In this document: positions 24,884 to 34,345 of the stretch, one piece after another
Position numbering within the stretch: the stretch's first letter is position 1
Layout of the letters: each line of letters opens with the position of its first letter
Origin: an uncultured Devosia sp.
GTDB lineage: Bacteria > Pseudomonadota > Alphaproteobacteria > Rhizobiales > Devosiaceae
Assembly (NCBI RefSeq): GCF_963517015.1
Contig: NZ_CAUQDV010000002.1
Span: 310,001-374,000 of the forward strand
Reading direction: 5' to 3'
Length of the DNA stretch: 64,000 nucleotides
The notes under the pieces: generated by a model
What the model was told of the DNA's origin: nothing
Seen by the model: only the letters and a program-made list of their open reading frames with translations
Database searches by the model: none
Position numbers and translations under genes: made by a program

Positions 24884-26626
24884 CTATTCGGTCTCGTTTT
24901 CTTCGGTCAGGCCATCGGCCAGCTTGGGCGCGGTGCGCTCCTTCACATTGCCCACTTCGTCGACCGAAGCGGCGATGTTCCACTGGAAACGCGCTTCGAG
25001 AGTCCGGCCAGCCTTCCAATAGGCGTCGCCCAGATGATCGTTGATCTCGGCATCGTTGGGGCGAAGGATCACGGCCTGTTCAAGCGTGGTAACGGCCTCT
25101 TCGATGCGGCCGAGCTTGTAGAAGGCCCAGCCAAGCGAATCGACGATATAGCCATCTTGCGGTTGCGCTTCGACGGCCTTCTCGATCATTTCGAGCGCCG
25201 GTTCGAGATGCATGTCCTGATCGATCCAGCTATAGCCGAGATAGTTCAGCACCGCGGGCTGATCGGGATTGAGATCCAGCGCCTTGAGGAAATCTTCTTC
25301 GGCCTTGGGCCATTCCTTGGCGCGTTCGTAGGCAATGCCGCGAACATAGTAGAAGCGCCAATCGGTCGGGCTGTCGCCGCCGGTCAGCTCGAGCGCCTTT
25401 GTATAGGCATCGGCCGAGGCGACATATTGCTCGTCATAGCGCAGCATGTCGCCATAGACGGAGACGGCGTCGAGGTCATCGGGGCGGCTGGTGACAATAT
25501 TGCCGAGGCGGCGCAGGGCCTCCTCGCGATCGCCCTGCGCGTCGAGATTGGTCGCGACACGCACCACGGCGGTCGGCTTCATCGGCGAATTGACCGGCAC
25601 CGATTCGTAGATGCGGTTGGCCGCTTCGTGCTGGGATGCAGCATCGAGCAACTGGCCTAGGGCCAGCGAGACGACATCGGCAGATGGATCGAGGTAGACG
25701 GCCAGGCGCAGGAATACCAGCGACAGGTCGAGACTGCCATCGCGCGACAGCGCCACGCCAATGCCATGGAACATTTCGGCCGCGCCGACCTGGGCATTGG
25801 TGGCAAAGACGCCCGGGCGCTGGCCCTTTTCGATCTGTTCCTTGACCAGGGTGACGATGGGATGGGTCAGTCCCTGGTCTTCGAACTGGGCAATGACATC
25901 CTTGGCCGCTTCGAACTGGCCGTCATTGGCGAGAAGACGCGCATAGACTTCGGCAATGCGGGCCACATAGGGTTCGGTGTCGAAGGCCTGGCCAGCCAGC
26001 TCGATGGCCTTTTCACTGTCGCCCGAAGTCTCGGCCATAAGTGCGCGATGGAAGACGAGGAAATCCTCAAGCCCGGTGGAGCCGAGCTTTTCGAGCAAGG
26101 CGTCGGCTTCCTCGGGCTTGTTGTCGCCAACCAGCGCCCAGGCCTGGAGGATGCTGGCCGTGATGCCGGTAAAGGTGTCTTGGCCGATCGAGCCCAGCAG
26201 GCGCTCTGCGGCGCCATAGCGGCGCTCCTTGAGCGCTTCGGTGGCAACGACCAGTTCGGCCAGTTCATTGGTTTCGTCGAGATCGAGCAGATGCTTGGCG
26301 GTCTGCGCTGCTTGGCCGATCTGGCCATCGGCCGCATAGGCGATGAATGAGCGTTCGACGATCAGCGGATTTTCCCAATCGGCTTGCGCCGCCTGGCCGA
26401 AATAGCGGGCAGCCTCGTCGGTGCGCAGATCCTGCAGTGCCTGCTGGCCGGCCATGTAAGAACCGGTGGGGCTGGCACGGAACAGCGGCATCAGGTTGAA
26501 CTGGGCCAGCGGACTGGACTGCGCGGTCTTGACCGACTCGTTTGCGTGGATCGGCTGGAGCGCCGTCGCCGAAAGCAGGATGGCGGCAAGGGCCGGGCGG
26601 ATGAAGCGGTGCAGCAGCGAATTCAC
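24884..26626 (-). CDS. Exported TPR-repeat protein (580 aa)
   Basis: A long tetratricopeptide-repeat protein, probably periplasmic. I choose GTG 26626 because it gives a proper signal peptide (basic start, hydrophobic core, cleavage near PIHA) and AAGGGAG lies upstream. Helical repeats run through nearly the whole length; the best TPR units are near the C-terminus, for example 'AEEDFLKALDLNPDQPAVLN' and 'GWAFYKLGRIEEAVTTLEQA'. TPR arrays hold protein partners; the partner here is unknown. It lies directly before ispE, an order seen in related genomes. Confidence 0.85.
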   Translation of the reverse strand: MNSLLHRFIRPALAAILLSATALQPIHANESVKTAQSSPLAQFNLMPLFRASPTGSYMAGQQALQDLRTDEAARYFGQAAQADWENPLIVERSFIAYAADGQIGQAAQTAKHLLDLDETNELAELVVATEALKERRYGAAERLLGSIGQDTFTGITASILQAWALVGDNKPEEADALLEKLGSTGLEDFLVFHRALMAETSGDSEKAIELAGQAFDTEPYVARIAEVYARLLANDGQFEAAKDVIAQFEDQGLTHPIVTLVKEQIEKGQRPGVFATNAQVGAAEMFHGIGVALSRDGSLDLSLVFLRLAVYLDPSADVVSLALGQLLDAASQHEAANRIYESVPVNSPMKPTAVVRVATNLDAQGDREEALRRLGNIVTSRPDDLDAVSVYGDMLRYDEQYVASADAYTKALELTGGDSPTDWRFYYVRGIAYERAKEWPKAEEDFLKALDLNPDQPAVLNYLGYSWIDQDMHLEPALEMIEKAVEAQPQDGYIVDSLGWAFYKLGRIEEAVTTLEQAVILRPNDAEINDHLGDAYWKAGRTLEARFQWNIAASVDEVGNVKERTAPKLADGLTEENETE

Positions 26627-26730
26627 GAGGCTCGAAACTCCCTTGGGCCAGCAGCCCGTTGTGGCGGCGAAGATTGTCCGTTTTGGGACTGCGCCGCAAG
26701 GGCGCACGCTATAGCGTGATCCAGAGGCGT

Positions 26731-28377
26731 TTACATTCCGCTATAATTTGGTCCGCTGCCCCCTTCGGGCGGCACCCAGGTAATGTTTTGCGCCGGATCC
26801 TTGATGTCGCAGGTCTTGCAGTGAACGCAATTGGCTGCGTGGATGCGGAACACCGGCTTGTCGCTTCCCGTGGCCATCTCGTAGACGCCCGCCGGGCAAT
26901 AGAGCGGCGCGGGTTCGCCATAGGCCGGTAGATTGTCGCGAACGGGCACGGCAGGATCGGCGAGGCGGAGATGGTTGGGCTGGTCCTCGTCATGCGCCAG
27001 ATTGGCGAGATAGACCGAGGATGAGCGGTCAAAGGTCAGCTTGCCGTCAGGCTTGGCATAGGTTCGTGGCGGCAGCGCGCCCTTGGGCTTGAGGCCCTGA
27101 TAGTCGCGCTTGCCATGCTTGAGCGTGCCGAGCAGCGAACGGCCCAGGATGGCCGAGGTCCAGAGCTCCGCCCCCGCTGCTAAGGCGCCGACCACAGTCC
27201 CAAGCCGGGTCCAGAGTGGCTTGACGTTGCGGACGCCCTGCAGCTCGGCGGCGATGCCGGTTTCGAATATGCGATGACCGAGGTCTTCGATCAGATCATG
27301 CTGCCGGCCTTTGCCAATCGCTTCGGCCACGGCGTCACCAGCGCCAATGCCGGACAGGATCGCGTTGTGGATCGCCTTGAGGCGTGGAGCATTCATGAAG
27401 CCGGCAGCGCAGCCGATCAGGCCACCTCCGGGAAAGGCCAGTGTCGGGATGGACTGCCAGCCCCCAGCCGTGACGGCCCTTGCGCCATAGCTGATGCGTG
27501 TCGCGCCTTCTAGCAGCGGAGCGACAGACTTATGCATCTTGAAGCGCTGGAATTCGTCGAAGGGCGATAGCGTCGGATCGGCGTAATCAAGATAGGTGAC
27601 GAGGCCGACATAGAGCTTGTTATCCTCGGCATGGTAGACGAAGCCACCGCCCGAGGTGCCGTTGTCGAGCGGGTAGCCCAGATAGTGATCTACCTGGCCG
27701 GCGTGATGCAGCTGGGGCGAAATCTGCCAGATTTCCTTGATGCCGAGCCCATATTTCTGTGGCTCCTGTTCAAGGTCAAAACCGGTCATCAGCTGCTTGG
27801 CCAGCGATCCGCGCGCACCTTCTGCGATCAGCGTGTATTTGGCTTCCAGGGCAATGCCTTCGGCAAAACCCGGCTTGGGATTGCCCGCGTGATCGCGACC
27901 GAGATCGCCCGTGATGATGCCACGAACCGGTCCGCCAGGCGATTGCAGGACGTCCACCGCCGCCGTCATCGGAAAGATATCGACGCCCAATTGCGCCGCC
28001 TGTTCGCCCAGCCATTGCACTAGCCGGCCGAGACTGACGATCACGCCATTGAGCGTCTTGAGCTGCGGCGGCATCAGCCAATGCGGCAAGCTCAGGTCGA
28101 GACTTTCGGTGATATAGTGGTAGGTATCCTGCGTCACGTCGGGACCCACTGGAGCGCCCTTCAGACGCCAGTCGGGGATCAGCGCGTCGAGGCCCTTGGG
28201 ATCCATCACGGCGCCGGAGAGGATATGTCCACCCACCTCCGCGGACTTTTCCACCACGGTCACGGCAATCTCAGGGTGGCGCTGCTTGATGCGGATAGCT
28301 GCAGCCAGGCCGGACGGACCCGCACCAACGATCAAAACGTCGGTCGAAAGGGTTTCGCGCGTACCCGCCTCTGCCAT
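26731..28377 (-). CDS. Electron transfer flavoprotein-ubiquinone oxidoreductase (548 aa)
   Basis: ETF-QO passes electrons from electron-transfer flavoprotein, fed by fatty and amino acid oxidation, to ubiquinone at the membrane. The FAD-binding loop is 'VLIVGAGPSGLAAAIRIKQ'. The C-terminal [4Fe-4S] cysteines are seen as CPAGVYE and NCVHCKTCDIKDP, four in the expected spacing. The protein ends with the family 'WVPPEGGSGPNYSGM'. Start is ATG 28377 (MAEAGTRE). A palindromic repeat element lies just upstream. Confidence 0.95.
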   Translation of the reverse strand: MAEAGTRETLSTDVLIVGAGPSGLAAAIRIKQRHPEIAVTVVEKSAEVGGHILSGAVMDPKGLDALIPDWRLKGAPVGPDVTQDTYHYITESLDLSLPHWLMPPQLKTLNGVIVSLGRLVQWLGEQAAQLGVDIFPMTAAVDVLQSPGGPVRGIITGDLGRDHAGNPKPGFAEGIALEAKYTLIAEGARGSLAKQLMTGFDLEQEPQKYGLGIKEIWQISPQLHHAGQVDHYLGYPLDNGTSGGGFVYHAEDNKLYVGLVTYLDYADPTLSPFDEFQRFKMHKSVAPLLEGATRISYGARAVTAGGWQSIPTLAFPGGGLIGCAAGFMNAPRLKAIHNAILSGIGAGDAVAEAIGKGRQHDLIEDLGHRIFETGIAAELQGVRNVKPLWTRLGTVVGALAAGAELWTSAILGRSLLGTLKHGKRDYQGLKPKGALPPRTYAKPDGKLTFDRSSSVYLANLAHDEDQPNHLRLADPAVPVRDNLPAYGEPAPLYCPAGVYEMATGSDKPVFRIHAANCVHCKTCDIKDPAQNITWVPPEGGSGPNYSGM

Positions 28378-28394
28378 ATAGGAGTGCCTCAACT

Positions 28395-28456
28395 CTTTGT
28401 TTTTCGGTCGCGCTGTCGAACCGGAAAACCGGTATCCACTTTTCCTGACAGCGCTT
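28395..28456 (-). repeat. Dispersed palindromic element, copy B
   Basis: Read on the minus strand it matches copy A (1255-1310). The outer arms are GCGCTGTC (28410-28417) and GACAGCGC (28447-28454); both arms differ from copy A yet remain perfectly complementary. The interior has an extra small palindrome around CCGGTTTTCCGG. It lies in the divergent gap between ETF-QO and the uracil-DNA glycosylase. Confidence 0.75.
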
Positions 28457-28508
28457 CCAGATTTGGCACGGCTGGCCGCGCCAATCGGGCTGTGACATAA
28501 CAGAGAAC

Positions 28509-29321
28509 ATGGCCGAAACGCGACCGCTAAATCACGACGAAATGCTGAGCGTGCTCGACTGGTATCGAGCTGCGGGCGTCGATATTGCCGTGGGTGAAGA
28601 GCCGGTCGACCGCTTTGCCCAGCGACCACCGCCGCGCGTCATGCCTCAGGCCATGGCGCCCAACAACCAGCAGGCCGCCCAACCGGTTCAGCAGGCCCCT
28701 GCCCCTTTGGGTGGCGATCCCGCCGAGGCCCGGAGTCTTGCGGCTTCGGCCAAGACGCTGGACGAATTACAGACGCTGCTCGGCGCCTATGACGGCTGCG
28801 GACTGAAACTGCGCGCCACGCAACTGGTGTTTGCCGATGGCAATCCGGAAGCCAAGATCATGCTGATCGGCGAAGCGCCGGGGGCGGAAGAGGACCGACA
28901 GGGCAAGCCTTTCGTCGGCAAGTCCGGCCAGTTGCTCGACCGCATGCTTGGCTCCATCGGACTGGACCGGACAAAGGTCTATATCGCCAATACCGTGCCC
29001 TGGCGGCCGCCGGGCAACCGGACGCCCACGCCCGAAGAAATGGCGCTTTGCCTGCCATTCCTGCATCGACAGGTCGAACTCGTCGCGCCCAGACTGGTGA
29101 TGACGCTGGGTGGCCCGGCGATGCAGACGGTGTTCGAGACAACCAATGGCATCATCAAGATGCGCGGCAAGTGGAGCCCGGTAAACATCGGTAAGCATCA
29201 GGTCGACGCCATCCCGACCCTTCACCCGGCGTATTTACTGCGCAATCCGCCTGCCAAACAGCAGGCGTGGCGCGACATGCTCAGCCTCAGGCTAAAGATC
29301 GCGGAACTGGGTCTCGATTGA
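28509..29321 (+). CDS. Uracil-DNA glycosylase, family 4-like (270 aa)
   Basis: Removes uracil from DNA. Motif A is LIGEAPGAEEDRQGKPFVG (residues about 119-137) and motif B is TLHPAYLLRNPP. A Pro/Gln-rich N-terminal extension of about 70 residues precedes the domain. Family 4 enzymes bind a [4Fe-4S] cluster with four cysteines; here only two are in place (Cys97, Cys181), while Tyr94 and Trp165 stand where the others are expected. This appears to be an alphaproteobacterial variant. It is divergent from ETF-QO. Confidence 0.88.
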   Translation: MAETRPLNHDEMLSVLDWYRAAGVDIAVGEEPVDRFAQRPPPRVMPQAMAPNNQQAAQPVQQAPAPLGGDPAEARSLAASAKTLDELQTLLGAYDGCGLKLRATQLVFADGNPEAKIMLIGEAPGAEEDRQGKPFVGKSGQLLDRMLGSIGLDRTKVYIANTVPWRPPGNRTPTPEEMALCLPFLHRQVELVAPRLVMTLGGPAMQTVFETTNGIIKMRGKWSPVNIGKHQVDAIPTLHPAYLLRNPPAKQQAWRDMLSLRLKIAELGLD

Positions 29322-29566
29322 AGGTTTCCGCGCCGGAGCCTATATTGCTGGCCACAGCTGAGGATGCCATGTCCCAGTCTGCCAAGCGGAAGAGAGATTG
29401 ACGAGACGGAGCGCGTTGCGGGTTTGAGCCCGTCGTCATTCAGGGCTCCTTCCTGAATTATCGTACCCATTCTGCCAAATCGGCCCTGCCAATTTCGGAA
29501 CGCCGCGCTATGGTCATCGTTGCGTGATTTGCAACGTTATCCAGATCCAGCACAGCCGAAAGCGTC
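29322..29566. other. Intergenic region with hairpins before the MFS-moaB pair
   Basis: A 245-base gap. It contains a perfect ATTCAGG/CCTGAAT stem with a seven-base loop (29438-29458) and, just upstream, CGGG-tttga-gCCCG (about 29419-29432). No U-run follows either, so they are not clear terminators. They may belong to a leader of the downstream transporter gene. Confidence 0.4.
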
Positions 29567-30892
29567 ATGGCCTCAGTTATCAAGATCTACGCCCTGTTCC
29601 TGGGCTCTGCTTTGCTCATGTTCGGGGGTGGCCTGCAGGGCCTGCTGTTGTCGGTGCGCGGCGCCGAAGAGGGGTTTTCGCTCTTTGCGCTGGGCCTGAT
29701 CGGTACCGGTTGGTCGGTGGGCTTCGTCGCCGGGTCGATCGGCGTGCCAATGATCGTGCGCAAGGTCGGCCATATCCGCGCCTTCTCGGTGATGGCCGCC
29801 ATCGGCACGGTGACCATCCTGCTCAATCTGATGCTGGTCAATGATGTCAGCTGGATCCTGCTGCGTGCGCTGTCGGGATTCTGCTTTGCCGGCGCGGCGA
29901 TGATCGTCGAGAGCTGGCTCAACGAAGTGGCCGAGAACAAGAGTCGCGGCACCATCTTTTCGATCTACACGACGATCAACATGGCTGCCTCGACTGCCGG
30001 CCAACTTGCCATGTCGGTAACCGGCACCGCCGGCTACATTCCTTTCATCGTGGGCGCCATCAGCTTCATCTGTGCGCTGTTGCCGACCGCCCTGACCTCG
30101 AGCCCACAGCCGCGTCCGCTGGCTTCGGCCAAGCTTGATCTCGGGCTGCTGATCCGCACCTCGCCCGTTGCTGCGGCAGCGGCGTTCTGTTGCGGCATGG
30201 CCAATGGTTCATTTGGCACGCTGGCGCCGGTTTACGGCTACGAGCAGGGCCTCGATGCGGGCGGCATTGCCTTCCTCTTTGCCATCGCCGCCATTGCCGG
30301 CGCGGTCGGGCAAATCCCGCTTGGCCGTCTTTCGGACCGGATCGACCGTCGCCTCGTAATGGTTGGCCTGGGGGCCGCAGCGGCGGTGACCGGGGCCCTG
30401 GTCGTTGTGATCAATCCCGGACCGGGCTGGATCATGTATGTGCTCTTTGCCTTCTATGGCTTCGCGGCCAATCCGCTCTATGCGATCGCGGTCGCGCATG
30501 CGAACGACTTTGCCCGTGACGGCGAGTTCGCCCGCGTTGCCGGTGGCATGCTGCTGATCCTGGGCATTGGGCTGGCCATCGGCCCGACTGTCGCATCGTT
30601 GCTGATGGGCTCCATAACGCCGGCAGCACTGTTCATTGTCACGGCCTTGTTCCACGCGATCATTGCCGGCTTTGCCTATTGGCGCATGAGCCAGCGCAAG
30701 AGCGTTGATGCGGCTGATCGCGCACCGTTTCAGCCCATGGGCAATGACAAGCAGGTGACGCCCGAGACCTTGGTGCTTGATCCGCGCGCTGATATGGAGA
30801 GCCCCGAGATGGGGCATGCCGAAGCGCCGGTCCCCGAAGAGCTGATCATAGCGAGCGAGGACAGGCCCCATGTTCAAAACGGCACGGTTTGA
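29567..30892 (+). CDS. MFS transporter, YcaD-like (441 aa)
   Basis: A 12-helix major facilitator of the YcaD/YfkF kind. Helices begin at residue 5; the loop 'GWSVGFVAGSIGVPMIVRKVGHIRAF' and the second-half 'LGRLSDRIDRRLVMVG' match the family's cytoplasmic loops. A 60-residue hydrophilic acidic tail follows the last helix. The substrate is unknown. The last 23 bases overlap moaB, indicating tight coupling, though a transport role in molybdenum metabolism is not shown. Confidence 0.87.
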   Translation: MASVIKIYALFLGSALLMFGGGLQGLLLSVRGAEEGFSLFALGLIGTGWSVGFVAGSIGVPMIVRKVGHIRAFSVMAAIGTVTILLNLMLVNDVSWILLRALSGFCFAGAAMIVESWLNEVAENKSRGTIFSIYTTINMAASTAGQLAMSVTGTAGYIPFIVGAISFICALLPTALTSSPQPRPLASAKLDLGLLIRTSPVAAAAAFCCGMANGSFGTLAPVYGYEQGLDAGGIAFLFAIAAIAGAVGQIPLGRLSDRIDRRLVMVGLGAAAAVTGALVVVINPGPGWIMYVLFAFYGFAANPLYAIAVAHANDFARDGEFARVAGGMLLILGIGLAIGPTVASLLMGSITPAALFIVTALFHAIIAGFAYWRMSQRKSVDAADRAPFQPMGNDKQVTPETLVLDPRADMESPEMGHAEAPVPEELIIASEDRPHVQNGTV

Positions 30893-31406
30893 GGACCGAC
30901 AGTTCAGGCCGCTCACCATTGCAGTCATCGCCGTGTCGGATACGCGCACGCTTGAAACCGACACGGGCGGCGCGCTGCTGAAGTCACTGCTGGAGGCCGA
31001 TGGCCACGTCTGCCATGAGCGGGTGGTGGTGCGCGACGAAATCCAACTGGTTCGGGCCGCGGTGCAAGGGTTTGTCGCCGATCCAAACGTGGACGTGATT
31101 CTCACCACCGGCGGCACCGGATTTTCGGGCCGTGACATCACTCCGGAAGCGGTCGAGCCGTTGTTCGACAAGCGGATGGAGGGGTTCTCTGTTCTGTTCC
31201 ACCAATATTCGGCGACGACGGTGGGTACGAGTTCGATCCAGTCGCGCGCCACGGCGGGACTGATCGGCACGACATTCGTCTTCTGCTTGCCAGGGTCGCG
31301 CGGCGCTTGCCGCGATGCCTGGGAGGGCATTCTCACCCACCAGCTGGATTACCGGCATGCCCCCTGCAATTTCGTCGAACTGATGCCGCGGCTGGACGAG
31401 CGCTAG
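30870..31406 (+). CDS. moaB: Molybdenum cofactor biosynthesis protein B (178 aa)
   Basis: A MoaB/MogA-family protein that adenylylates molybdopterin before metal insertion. Key segments are IAVIAVSDTRTLETDTGG, VDVILTTGGTGFSGRDITPEA (quoted in part: the TTGGTG loop and RDITPE) and the 'FCLPGSRGACRDAWEGIL' C-terminal helix. Length is typical. It starts inside the 3' end of the MFS gene (23-base overlap) and shares CTAG stop bases with the convergent GGDEF gene. Confidence 0.93.
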   Translation: MFKTARFEDRQFRPLTIAVIAVSDTRTLETDTGGALLKSLLEADGHVCHERVVVRDEIQLVRAAVQGFVADPNVDVILTTGGTGFSGRDITPEAVEPLFDKRMEGFSVLFHQYSATTVGTSSIQSRATAGLIGTTFVFCLPGSRGACRDAWEGILTHQLDYRHAPCNFVELMPRLDER

Positions 31407-32590
31407 GCCACCGAGGTTTCCGGGGCAGCGACAATGCGCAGCCCGGGCACATAGGCCTCTCCAGCATCGATCATCACCTGATTTCGGCCACCGCTCTTGG
31501 CGGCGTAAAGCGCGCGGTCGGCTCGAGCCAATGCATCGTGAACCGAGCCTTCGCTCTCGAGTGGGGCGGCCACCCCGATGCTCAATGTAATCTGGCGTTG
31601 CACACCCGAAGGACGCCAGTCACGCGCCGAAAACTCGGCGCGGATTGACTGGCCCAATGCCGCGCCGCTGGCCAGCGGCATGTCTGCCAAAAACACCACG
31701 AACTCCTCGCCGCCGAAGCGCGCCACCACGGCGCTGCCAGGTAACCGCGATGTCAGCATATCCGCCAGCCCCTTCAGCACCCGGTCGCCCGAGGCATGAC
31801 CAAAGCTGTCATTGACCTGCTTGAAGCTGTCGACGTCGCACACCATGACCATGCTGCTCAGGCGCCCCGCCATGGAGAGCCCTTCGGTCGCCCGGTCGAA
31901 GCCGCGGCGATTGAGCAGGCCGGTCAGCGGATCCTGCTCGGCGGCGCGGCGATAGTGATCGAGCGCCGCAAAGGCGATCGAACCGAAGCCGGCGAGGGCA
32001 AAGGCCACGCTCAGCCCGCCAACGCTGATCTGCATGTAATAGCTGTAGGAAGAGTTGGCGAAGTCGGCCAGTTGCTGGCTCATGCCGACGACGACGTTGA
32101 AGACGAACAAGCGCAGGACGATATCAAGCACCACCAGGCCGGCAACCGTCACCAGAATGCGATCCATCGGCGATCTGGCCCGTGGCATGACCATGGCAAG
32201 CGGCACGCCCAGCAGGATCGATACCGCCACGTCGTTCAAGCTCAGCTCGAGCTGCAGATTGTGCAGACCAACAATGACGGCGCTGATCACGGCGTAGGCA
32301 AGCAGTCCGAAAATGACGCGGGCCGCGGTCCATTTGGGCATTTCGAAATGGCTGAGCAGAGCTTCGCCAAAGTAGAAAAACGACACCAGGATCGTGGCAT
32401 TGCCAAACAAGGCTTGCAGTTCGACCGGCATGGGCAGGATGGGCGCCAGATAGCTCAAGGCACTGAAGACAAACGCCAGGCCCCAAGCGCGAGCGGCCTC
32501 ATAGCCAAGCGAGCCGAGCACCAGGAATACTGCACCGAACAGCGCCATCGAAATGGGCAGCAGGAAAGCGAAATTGCTAAGGGGATCCAC
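31403..32590 (-). CDS. Membrane GGDEF diguanylate cyclase (395 aa)
   Basis: Predicted to make cyclic di-GMP. The N-terminal half has six to seven membrane helices (residues about 8-225) forming an unidentified sensor. The C-terminal GGDEF domain reads 'AEQDPLTGLLNRRGFDRATE' then RFGGEEFVVF, an active A-site. The inhibitory RxxD I-site is absent (Pro and Ala at those positions), so product inhibition is unlikely. I choose GTG 32590 because GGAG sits six bases upstream; a GTG 33 bases earlier has no binding site. Confidence 0.87.
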   Translation of the reverse strand: MDPLSNFAFLLPISMALFGAVFLVLGSLGYEAARAWGLAFVFSALSYLAPILPMPVELQALFGNATILVSFFYFGEALLSHFEMPKWTAARVIFGLLAYAVISAVIVGLHNLQLELSLNDVAVSILLGVPLAMVMPRARSPMDRILVTVAGLVVLDIVLRLFVFNVVVGMSQQLADFANSSYSYYMQISVGGLSVAFALAGFGSIAFAALDHYRRAAEQDPLTGLLNRRGFDRATEGLSMAGRLSSMVMVCDVDSFKQVNDSFGHASGDRVLKGLADMLTSRLPGSAVVARFGGEEFVVFLADMPLASGAALGQSIRAEFSARDWRPSGVQRQITLSIGVAAPLESEGSVHDALARADRALYAAKSGGRNQVMIDAGEAYVPGLRIVAAPETSVA

Positions 32591-32697
32591 GTCCGTCTCC
32601 GAACCAGCCAGGAGCTGGATCACGGCAGGCTTAGGCGGCGGTTCTTAACAAATGTTAGCCAAATTCAATCGACTGTGACGACATCCCCGGCAAAAAG

Positions 32698-32722
32698 AAA
32701 CGGCGCCGGAAGGCGCCGTTTT
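32698..32722 (-). terminator. Intrinsic terminator of the DHA2 MFS gene
   Basis: CGGCGCC (32701-32707), loop GGAA, GGCGCCG (32712-32718). On the minus strand the stem is followed by TTTCTTTTTG, a good U-run; A-rich and T-rich flanks let it work in both directions. It ends the transporter transcript whose stop is at 32740. Confidence 0.85.
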
Positions 32723-32739
32723 CGGTTGCAATAATGAGC

Positions 32740-34260
32740 TCAGTGGCCGTGGCCCATGCCCGGCGCCGCGCCGGCCGGCTTGCGAACGAAGAATGCCGCG
32801 ACCACCGCAAACAGCGAAATTATCGCACCCACGAAGAAAGCCGCGCGTACACCGCCCGCAAGAGCGGGAACCTGCTCGGCACCGCCAGCTGCCAGGCTGG
32901 CCGTCTGAAGCGTCATCAGTGCCACAAACAGCGCAGTACCGGCGGCGCCGGCCACCTGCTGCACTGTGCCGATCATGGCACTACCGTGCGAATAGAGCTG
33001 GCGCTCGAGCGAACCCAGGCTCGATGTGAACAAAGGCGTGAACATCATGGCAAGGCCCACACTCATCACCACGTGACCGACCAACAGCGCCCAGACCGGC
33101 GTATCCTGGCCAACCAGCGTCAGGCCCCACATAACGAGGCTGAGCAGGATGGAGCCGGGGACGACCAGCGGCGTGGGGCCGATCTTGTCGAAAAGATTGC
33201 CAACGAACGGAGCGCAGAGCCCCATCACCAAGCCACCCGGCAGCATCAACAGGCCGGTCTGCAGCGTGGTCAGGCCGACAACTGATTGCAGGTAGATCGG
33301 CAACAGGATCATGGCGCCAAACATCGAGATCATCAGGACGGCCATCATCACCACGGCGATGGTGAAATTCTTCGAGGTCAGCGTACGCAGGTCGAGCAGC
33401 GCCTTGTTGTCCTTCTGAAGCGACAGCTGGCGGAAGACGAAGAGGGCGATGAATGCCACGCCGACGACGATCGGCAGCCAGGCCGGGAACATGGGAGCGG
33501 CGGCAACCACTGCTTCCGTGGCCTCGGGCGCCGGACCATGGCCGCCGCCACCACCCAGGTTCGACAGGCCATAGACGAAACCACCAAAGCCCAGGATCGA
33601 GAGCAGGACCGAAAGAATATCGAGCGGCGCCTTGCTGGGCGTCGAGACATTCTTGATCAGCGTTGCGCCCAGCGCCAACGAGCCGATGGCGATCGGCAGG
33701 ACGAGGATGAACATCCAGCGCCATTCGAGAACCGACAGGATCAGGCCCGAAATGGTCGGGCCGATGGCGGGAGCTACCGAGATGACGATGGAGATATTGC
33801 CCATGGTCTTGCCGCGCGATTCGGCGGGCACTAGGTTCATCACCGTGGTCATCAGCAGCGGCATCATGATGGCCGTGCCAATGGCCTGAACGACGCGACC
33901 GACGATCAGCAGTTCAATCCCCGGCGCCGCGGCGCAGACCAGCGTGCCAAGAGTGAAAAAGCTCATGGCGAGCATGAAGACCGGACGGGTGTTGAGGCGC
34001 TGCAGCAGGTAGCCGGTGATCGGGATCACCACGGCCATGGTCAGCAGGAAGCCGGTGGTCAGCCACTGGGCCGCGCCCGCAGTGATACCAAGGTCGCCCA
34101 TCAGATGCGGCACAGCCACGCCCATGATGGTCTCGTTGAGAATGACCACGAAAGCGGAGACCAGCAGCAGGGCGATGACGAGCCGATTGCGTGCGGAGTG
34201 ATCCTCCACGACGGGGGCATCTACCGGCATGGCGTCATAGGTCGTTGCGTCGGTACTCAT
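32740..34260 (-). CDS. MFS multidrug transporter, DHA2/EmrB type (506 aa)
   Basis: A 14-helix drug:proton antiporter of the EmrB/QacA type. The first helix carries 'ALLLVSAFVVILNETIMGVA', the motif typical of DHA2 (LDxTIVNVA-like), and motif C is 'VISVAPAIGPTISGLIL'. A His-rich tail (GMGHGH) ends the protein. Start is MSTDATTYD (34260) with GAGGA upstream. A perfect palindromic operator-like sequence lies 86 bases upstream, and an intrinsic terminator follows the stop. No EmrA-like adaptor is adjacent. Confidence 0.9.
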   Translation of the reverse strand: MSTDATTYDAMPVDAPVVEDHSARNRLVIALLLVSAFVVILNETIMGVAVPHLMGDLGITAGAAQWLTTGFLLTMAVVIPITGYLLQRLNTRPVFMLAMSFFTLGTLVCAAAPGIELLIVGRVVQAIGTAIMMPLLMTTVMNLVPAESRGKTMGNISIVISVAPAIGPTISGLILSVLEWRWMFILVLPIAIGSLALGATLIKNVSTPSKAPLDILSVLLSILGFGGFVYGLSNLGGGGGHGPAPEATEAVVAAAPMFPAWLPIVVGVAFIALFVFRQLSLQKDNKALLDLRTLTSKNFTIAVVMMAVLMISMFGAMILLPIYLQSVVGLTTLQTGLLMLPGGLVMGLCAPFVGNLFDKIGPTPLVVPGSILLSLVMWGLTLVGQDTPVWALLVGHVVMSVGLAMMFTPLFTSSLGSLERQLYSHGSAMIGTVQQVAGAAGTALFVALMTLQTASLAAGGAEQVPALAGGVRAAFFVGAIISLFAVVAAFFVRKPAGAAPGMGHGH

Positions 34261-34345
34261 GATATTCCTCAACAGTCGGGTGGCGTGGTCGTCAGGACGA
34301 CGAATGGCGTCAGGTGCTTTCGACGGCATTCATGAGAATTCTGTG

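Noticed and set aside
26705..26718. Perfect palindrome CACGCTATAGCGTG between ETF-QO and the TPR gene.
   Set aside because: Short, without U-run or promoter context; possibly chance or a weak 3' hairpin.
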